NCBI GenBank assembly: GCA_900175165.2
Contig: FWWN02000604.1
Location: 1-64,000, forward strand
DNA: 64,000 nucleotides
Direction: 5' to 3'
From: Rhizomucor pusillus
Taxonomy: Eukaryota > Mucoromycota > Mucoromycetes > Mucorales > Lichtheimiaceae
Shown: positions 59,114 to 64,000 of the stretch, in pieces
How positions within the stretch are numbered: the stretch's first letter is position 1
How the letters are laid out: each line of letters begins with the position of its first letter
Notes under the pieces: generated by a model
The model's input: only the letters and a program-made list of their open reading frames with translations
What the model was told of the DNA's origin: nothing
The model's database searches: none
Translations under genes and position numbers: made by a program

Positions 59114-60704
59114 TTAAAAGCAACGGAGGAACATGTTGATCTCGCGATCTGTTACAACATCCTTGTTCATGCTGCAGTTTGCCTTTTCTTTGAGTTCTGA
59201 GCAAAGCTCGTCAATGTTGAAATCGGGACAATGCTTTTCAAACTGTTCACGGACGTCGTACAGACGCATGCTCTTAGCCTTGAATTCTTGCAGCTCTTCG
59301 TATGCTTTTCGCTGCACTGGTGTCATGGTTTGCAAGAACGGTTCTTGCTCCTGCTGCTGCTGCTGATGTTGCTGTAGAGTGTTTGATGATGACAAGTCGA
59401 ATGCATTGATAGCACCGGGCTCTTGATCCTGAGTGAAGGGCGCAGGTCCATTGAGACCGAAAAGATCACCACCGTCGTCGCCAAAGAGAGCAGCGAGTGA
59501 ATCGGTGTGGGACCAGAAATCATTGTCAGCAGGCACACGATAGTCTGAAAATAGATTATCCTTGCTCTGGAACAGATCAAAGCTTGCCGGTGCCACGTAT
59601 CCATCGTCTCCAGGTCCTGGCACAGCCAAGAACTCTAAATCTTGCGACGCCGGTATCGGGCTGAATAGATTGGTGCCAGTAGTCATGTTACCAGTGCCGC
59701 CGCCGAACAATTTATCGTCGGTTTTGTGCTCCATGATATTGTTATCCTCCAATGATTGTGGTGACTGATTCTGCCCTTCGTCGCTGCTGCTGCCGCCACT
59801 CTGATCAAGTGCATAAAGTGGACTTTCAGCGGCGGAGGAGGCACTGTTGCCGTGATCGAGCGAGTTGGATGGACTGCTGCTCGAGTCTGTTGATGTTGTT
59901 GGTAAGAATTTACTTTCTGGCGTAGTTGTTGTTGTGGATGACGAGCCGATAGGAAACTCGAACGTAAATTGGGCTCCCTTGAGTGCATAATTTTCTTCCT
60001 GCAGTTTCCGAACCTTTTCCTTGAGTGCCTCATTCTCTTTGACGAGATCTTCGCTCAGCGCATTCTCTTGCTCAAGTTGCCTGATTCGTTCTTGCAGCTC
60101 GGCTACGTATTTTTCCTTACGCTCTCGAAAAGCTCGCTGCGCGGCTCGGTTCTGTGCTTTCCGTTTCTGTTTTGGATCAGACGATAGTTCCTGTAGTGCG
60201 CATTTGTTTAATGAGAAAAAAAGGAAATCACGATAACCCGATGACTAAATTTGTAACGTACTGCCTCACTTTTCTCAACAGGCTTGCGTCCCGGGCGCTT
60301 TGGATTCTGCTGACGCTGCTGATTTTCTCCTGCTTCATCGTCAATGGCATAAGCATGCCGGAGAATAAAATCAAAAAGTCGCATTTTTATCCTACCTTGA
60401 TCCGTCTTGTCGATACTCCGCTTTACAGATCCTGCCCGTCGTTTGATTATTAATCAACTGCGCAGCCCTGAAATGCGTAGGTATAAGAAGCACTTGAGCT
60501 CTTAACTATACCTGACGTATTCTTCGTCGACTTTGATGATTTAGCTTCGGGAGTCTTGGACGCAGTTCCATTCGCAGATGGAGCTGTCTGTGTCGCATTC
60601 TGATCAATGTTTTGCAAGGAAGTATATGAAACATCCCATGTCAGTGAATCAGCCTGGCTGCCCATTGTTGAAAAGTCAAAGGAGGAAGAAAAATCAGAAT
60701 TCAT
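59114..60704 (-). CDS. Yap1/Pap1-like bZIP transcription factor
   Basis: Four exons (60512-60704, 60396-60431, 60262-60329, 59114-60190; GT-AG introns of 80, 66 and 71 nt) give 457 residues. A lead 'NPKRPGRKPVEKSE' precedes the basic region 'KRKAQNRAAQRAFRERKEK' (about residues 108-125), followed by a leucine zipper 'LQERIRQLEQENALSEDLV'. This RKAQNRAAQRAFRERKE signature is the fungal AP-1 (Yap1/Pap1) class. The C-terminus has a cysteine-rich element, 'CPDFNIDELCSELKEKANC' plus 'FLRCF', like the c-CRD that senses oxidants and masks the export signal. I see no second cysteine cluster in the central Ser/Thr/Gln-rich region. A role in oxidative stress is inferred from the family. Exon 2 is only 36 nt. 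Confidence 0.92.
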
Positions 60705-61562
60705 GATGTGATCTTTGAGTTTTTAATTGGACAGAAAGTAGTGGAAGCAAAAGGAAGAAGGGAGAGGAAGATGGTCTGGTCGATGTCTCTTTCTTTTTTG
60801 GGTTTGCTGCTGCGCGCACAGCCCTAATCCCCTCCCAAAATTGGCAACCGGGTTTCAACAGGTGCTGCCACTCCCACGTTTACGGCTCTAGTTTCACAAG
60901 GGTGATAACAAACATCGCCTCTTCTTTTTGTCACATAGTCTATTACGCCAAAAATACAGAATCTACCTGTAGCTACTACTATTCGAAAACTTATCATGAG
61001 AGCCCCAGGGCAGGGCATATTGTCCACGGAAACATTGGACTCTTAACTGTGTGCGCGCGCGAGGCGTACCCGAAATTACAGTACACGTTACTGTCCCTTT
61101 TTATCTGATTTGCAGAGTCTTCGGCATCGGATATTTAGATCACCGAGAGGTTTATATAGGCTGTCTTGAAAAGGGAATGCACATCACCACGCAGCCACAT
61201 CAATGGTAACGTCAGCAATTTGAAAATCTGGTACTATCATCCGTTGCCGAATGCCCCACTTGAGCGCTGCCCCATATAGTCAGTTTCCCACCACAATCGT
61301 TAGCTTTCTAAGCCTGCAACAACTAGACTTGCTCCAAATAGTTTATGCTTTACATCAATGTTATTACTTAGCAAGAACACTGGTCTGGCAGCATAATAAG
61401 CTGCGTCTCTTTTTCTCTGTCATGTTATGTGGAGCAGCACAGTGGAGAGCTTAAATGTTCCCACATGCTTGCCCAGTCATATCTTCAGTCTCCGTCCCAA
61501 TTTCGGTGCCAAAAAGTCATCTCATCGAAAAAATCTACTACATTTTTACTTCTACCCTGGTC
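60705..61562. promoter_or_regulatory. Divergent promoter region bZIP / PRELI
   Basis: 858 bp lie between divergent start codons. A TATATA element lies at about 61153-61158. The bZIP side (60710-60800) is pyrimidine-rich on the minus strand, as expected for a leader. No gene is seen; the open frames at 61251-61680 are short and overlapping. Confidence 0.4.
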
Positions 61563-62384
61563 ATGGTCAAGTTTTACCAGCATACCTTCAACTACGAGTA
61601 CGTTCAATTACTCCCATTTCAGTGTACCTGCTCTTAATTTAACACGCTTGACTGTTTTAGGCACCCGTGGCAGAATGTGACGTATGCATTCTGGCTACGG
61701 TATCCTAATCCGTTCGCCTCACACGGTAAATTCTCGGAATGGGACACACGAGAAGCAGTTGAAAACTGAATCACGACATAGTGCTAGCAGTCGATGTTTT
61801 AGACCGGCACGTTGACGAGCGGGGAGTGCTGCATACCACTCGACTCGTTTTGAAGAAGGGCAAGACGCCAAAGTGGTTCCCGGAACATGTACGTCTACAA
61901 AATTTAGGATAATGCAGTATCGTGCTTCTCACACTAATATTTCTTTTTCGCAGCTCATCAAAAACTCTCAGGCATTCATTATCGAGGAATCAGAAGTGGA
62001 TCCCAAGTCAATGACAATGGTGACACGCACTAAAAACTTGAACCATGTTCGCGTAATGCAAATCGTCGAAACACAAATATTTAAGCAGCATGCCGAGAAC
62101 CCAGAGTGGACATCATGCAAATCAGAAGCATGCATCGTATCTCGGTTTGGATGGGGCATGGCTGGTAAAATCGAGCTTTTTGGCCAGAGCACGTTTGCAA
62201 AGAATGCATCAAAGGTACATTTTGATTGTTGCTGCTGCTGCTACTACTGCATCCTTTTTATTTTTTATTTACAATGGGCTTTTTTTAGGCTCGAAAAGGA
62301 ATGCGTCACATCCTGCAGATGATTCGAGAAAAACAAGTCGGTGACAGAATGCCTTTCTTCCATACCCAACAGCAATCTTCCTAA
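61563..62384 (+). CDS. PRELI/MSF1 (Ups-like) lipid-transfer protein
   Basis: PRELI/Ups proteins shuttle phosphatidic acid or phosphatidylserine across the mitochondrial intermembrane space with a Mdm35/TRIAP1 partner. Five exons (61563-61597, 61661-61725, 61782-61888, 61954-62214, 62289-62384; GT-AG introns of 56-74 nt) give 187 residues, a normal length. The N-terminus 'MVKFYQHTFNYEHPWQNVT' joins 'FWLRYPNPFASHV', then 'VDVLDRHVDERGVLHTTRL' and 'KKGKTPKWFPEHL', 'EESEVDPKSMTMVTRTKNLN' and 'FGWGMAGKIELFG'. The first exon is 35 nt. Which Ups (1, 2 or 3) it matches cannot be decided by eye. Confidence 0.92.
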
Positions 62385-63038
62385 TTGTTCTCCTCTATCT
62401 CTTGTCTCTAAAAATACTGTAAATAATGTCTATTTCTCACCAATCACACACAACTCGTCGCCCCTCTCCGTCTCTACAATCGCTATTTGTACAGTCAAGT
62501 CTTAAAAAGTCCTAGGCTCCGCCCCATTTTTGTGTTGTTTCTTCTTTGTTTCCTGATTTTGAACTAAAAAGAAAAAGATTGAAAGTTTTGCAGATGTCGT
62601 TTGTGAATGTTATTTGAATGGTTGATATTCTCAATGTGAAGTTAGAACTCTCAATATGGTAACGGTAGCTATTGCAAGGAAAACGAGCAGTCTGCTATGT
62701 GAGAGATTTTGATCTCACCGTAACTAGTCTTCTAGTCGCACATCAACTCTTTAACCTTGGAATCAAAAGAGAACGAAGTCCTTATGAGCTATATAACGCT
62801 GATATCTTACGTGAAGATGTATCTTATTATCCTTGGAAAGAAAAGTCTGGATAGGACACATTGCAGATGAGCTGATTGCGCTATTACGTTCAATACCAGC
62901 AATTCTCGTTCGACTTGGGGTAAATTCATTGGTTGTGCCACGCACACTCTGCCCCGCCAATTGAATTTCATTCTGAAATCCCCACCACTTACGTATCCAT
63001 CCATCCATCCATCTACATATATACGCGATACACATATA
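62385..63038. other. Intergenic with a CCAT tandem repeat before eIF3k
   Basis: It holds the PRELI 3' flank and the eIF3k promoter and leader. A 60-codon frame at 62672-62854 without an ATG looks mildly coding but has no family. A CCAT tetranucleotide repeat (about 62996-63013) lies 26-43 nt upstream of the eIF3k start, so probably in its leader. Confidence 0.45.
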
Positions 63039-63817
63039 ATGGTCGTAGCGAAAGTTGACCGTCCACAGAATATCCAGACTCTGATTGACAGCGTTGAGAG
63101 ATACAACCCTGAAAACGTTCCAGTACTCGAAGATTATCTCAGCCAGCAATGCAGCAATGACACATACGATCTTGAAGCCAATTTGGCATTAGTGAAATTG
63201 TACGCAGATTGAGAGTCTTATACCCCCATTTGCCCAATTCTGACGCGTCCCATTTCTTTTCAGATACCAATTCAACCTCTCTAGCGCCAAAGAATCGGTA
63301 ATCGTGAACATCTTGTCCAAAGCTTTGACCGCCATCCCCGGCCCTGATTTCAATTTATGCATGTACCTGTTGGCCGACTTTGCGGTGCGTGTAGAGTGTG
63401 TGTCAGCATACAGCAACTTTGCTGACTAGTTAGTTGTAGGCATCCGAAAATGTACAGCAGCTGATCCAATTCCAGCAACTCTTGGAGCAAGCACGATATG
63501 CGGAATTTTGGAAAGTTTATGCATCCCACAAAGAGCTTGTTAAGGCCGTCAATGGTTTTGAGGATGCTATCCGAGCGGTCATTGCCAAAGTCGTGTCCAT
63601 GTCCTACCAATCCATCAACAAATCCGTGCTTGAATCGTACTTTGCTTTGGACGGTAAAGCCTTCGAGGATTTCTGCGCAGAGCACCAGTGGCAGATCAAC
63701 GGCAACGTTGTCACTATTCCTGTTAACAAGGACAATGAAGCAAAATCCGTGGAGGTGCGCGAGAATATCAAATTCGAACAGCTCACCAAGGTCATTGGAT
63801 ACTCCAACGAAATGTAG
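63039..63817 (+). CDS. EIF3K: Translation initiation factor eIF3 subunit k
   Basis: eIF3k is a small PCI-type subunit of the eIF3 complex on the 40S ribosome. Three exons (63039-63199, 63264-63384, 63440-63817; GT-AG introns of 64 and 55 nt) give 219 residues, equal to the usual 218-225. Conserved motifs are 'IQTLIDSVERYNPENVPVLE', 'CSNDTYDLEANLALVKLYQF', 'SKALTAIPGPDFNLCMYLL', 'FWKVYASHKELVKAVNGFED' and 'KFEQLTKVIGYSNEM' at the end. The first donor (TT|GTACGC) restores the conserved 'VKLYQFN' across the splice. Confidence 0.95.
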
Positions 63818-64000
63818 ATTCCCACCCTATCCGCACCACACCACGCACCCCCAAACAACACACGCAATGCCAACCTGGAAAAGGAAAAAAGAAATATGGA
63901 AGCAACCTTACAGTTCTTATCATTGTTTTTTTCTCTCATCCAAATACAATGCACACCTTTTCGCGCGCGCGCTCTCGTGTTTCCTGAATTATCACAGAGG

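Noticed and set aside
62672..62854. 60-codon plus-strand frame before eIF3k
   Set aside because: It has no ATG and no recognisable motif; the sequence composition alone is not enough.
1..64000. CRISPR arrays, bacterial operons, rRNA genes or insertion sequences
   Set aside because: No regularly spaced repeats, ribosome-binding sites, rRNA blocks or IS-type terminal repeats were seen; the window is eukaryotic throughout.

Overview
The window is a gene-dense stretch of nuclear DNA from a fungus, most likely an early-diverging Mucoromycota (Mucorales-like) species. The reasons are: many short spliceosomal introns (mostly 50-80 nt); fungal genes such as URC4, ALG12, a Yap1/Pap1-type bZIP factor and a MATA-type HMG-box factor; and, beside them, genes that Dikarya mostly lack but animals keep (WDR7/rabconnectin-3 beta, DNA-PKcs, dihydropteridine reductase, PEN-2) plus a Fanzor. 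Runs of N and scattered ambiguous bases show a draft assembly. No sequence search was possible; names come from recognising families and from splicing exons by eye.

Layout. 1-3.2 kb: the tail of a membrane protein at the left edge, a tRNA-Phe, and a poorly conserved region with decayed coding traces. 3.3-5.4 kb (+): inositol hexakisphosphate kinase (KCS1/IP6K). 5.5-10.7 kb (-): a 23-exon WDR7 homologue. 10.9-11.4 kb (-): a 91-residue CYSTM protein. 12.2 kb: tRNA-Arg(CCT). 13.0-14.1 kb (+): dihydropteridine reductase. 14.3-18.7 kb (-): an arrestin-domain protein followed after only 31 nt by an ALG12 mannosyltransferase that reads in frame into a glutaredoxin. 20-24.8 kb (-): a mobile or accessory island with a broken Fanzor RNA-guided nuclease gene, a 536-bp N gap and a decayed multi-exon hypothetical gene. 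26.3-31.9 kb: TAF13 (+), PEX2 (-), HMG-box factor (-), PEN-2 (-). 32.4-47.8 kb (+): DNA-PKcs, with FAT, PIKK kinase and FATC regions. 48.1-56.7 kb: DUF1749 hydrolase (+), ARP8 (-), P2-type cation ATPase (+). 57.3-63.8 kb: URC4 (+), Yap1-like bZIP (-), PRELI/Ups protein (+), eIF3k (+).

The genes do not form one pathway. Several touch shared cell functions: chromatin and transcription (TAF13, ARP8, bZIP, HMG), DNA-end repair signalling (DNA-PKcs), the endomembrane system (WDR7, ALG12, arrestin, PEN-2, P-type ATPase), and redox (glutaredoxin, bZIP). The strongest points for follow-up are the ALG12-glutaredoxin fusion, eight GC-AG introns (six in the WDR7 gene) that all use the same GCAAGT donor, the full DNA-PKcs with a conserved SQ/TQ cluster, and the Fanzor with nested inverted repeats at its 3' end where a guide RNA would be expected.
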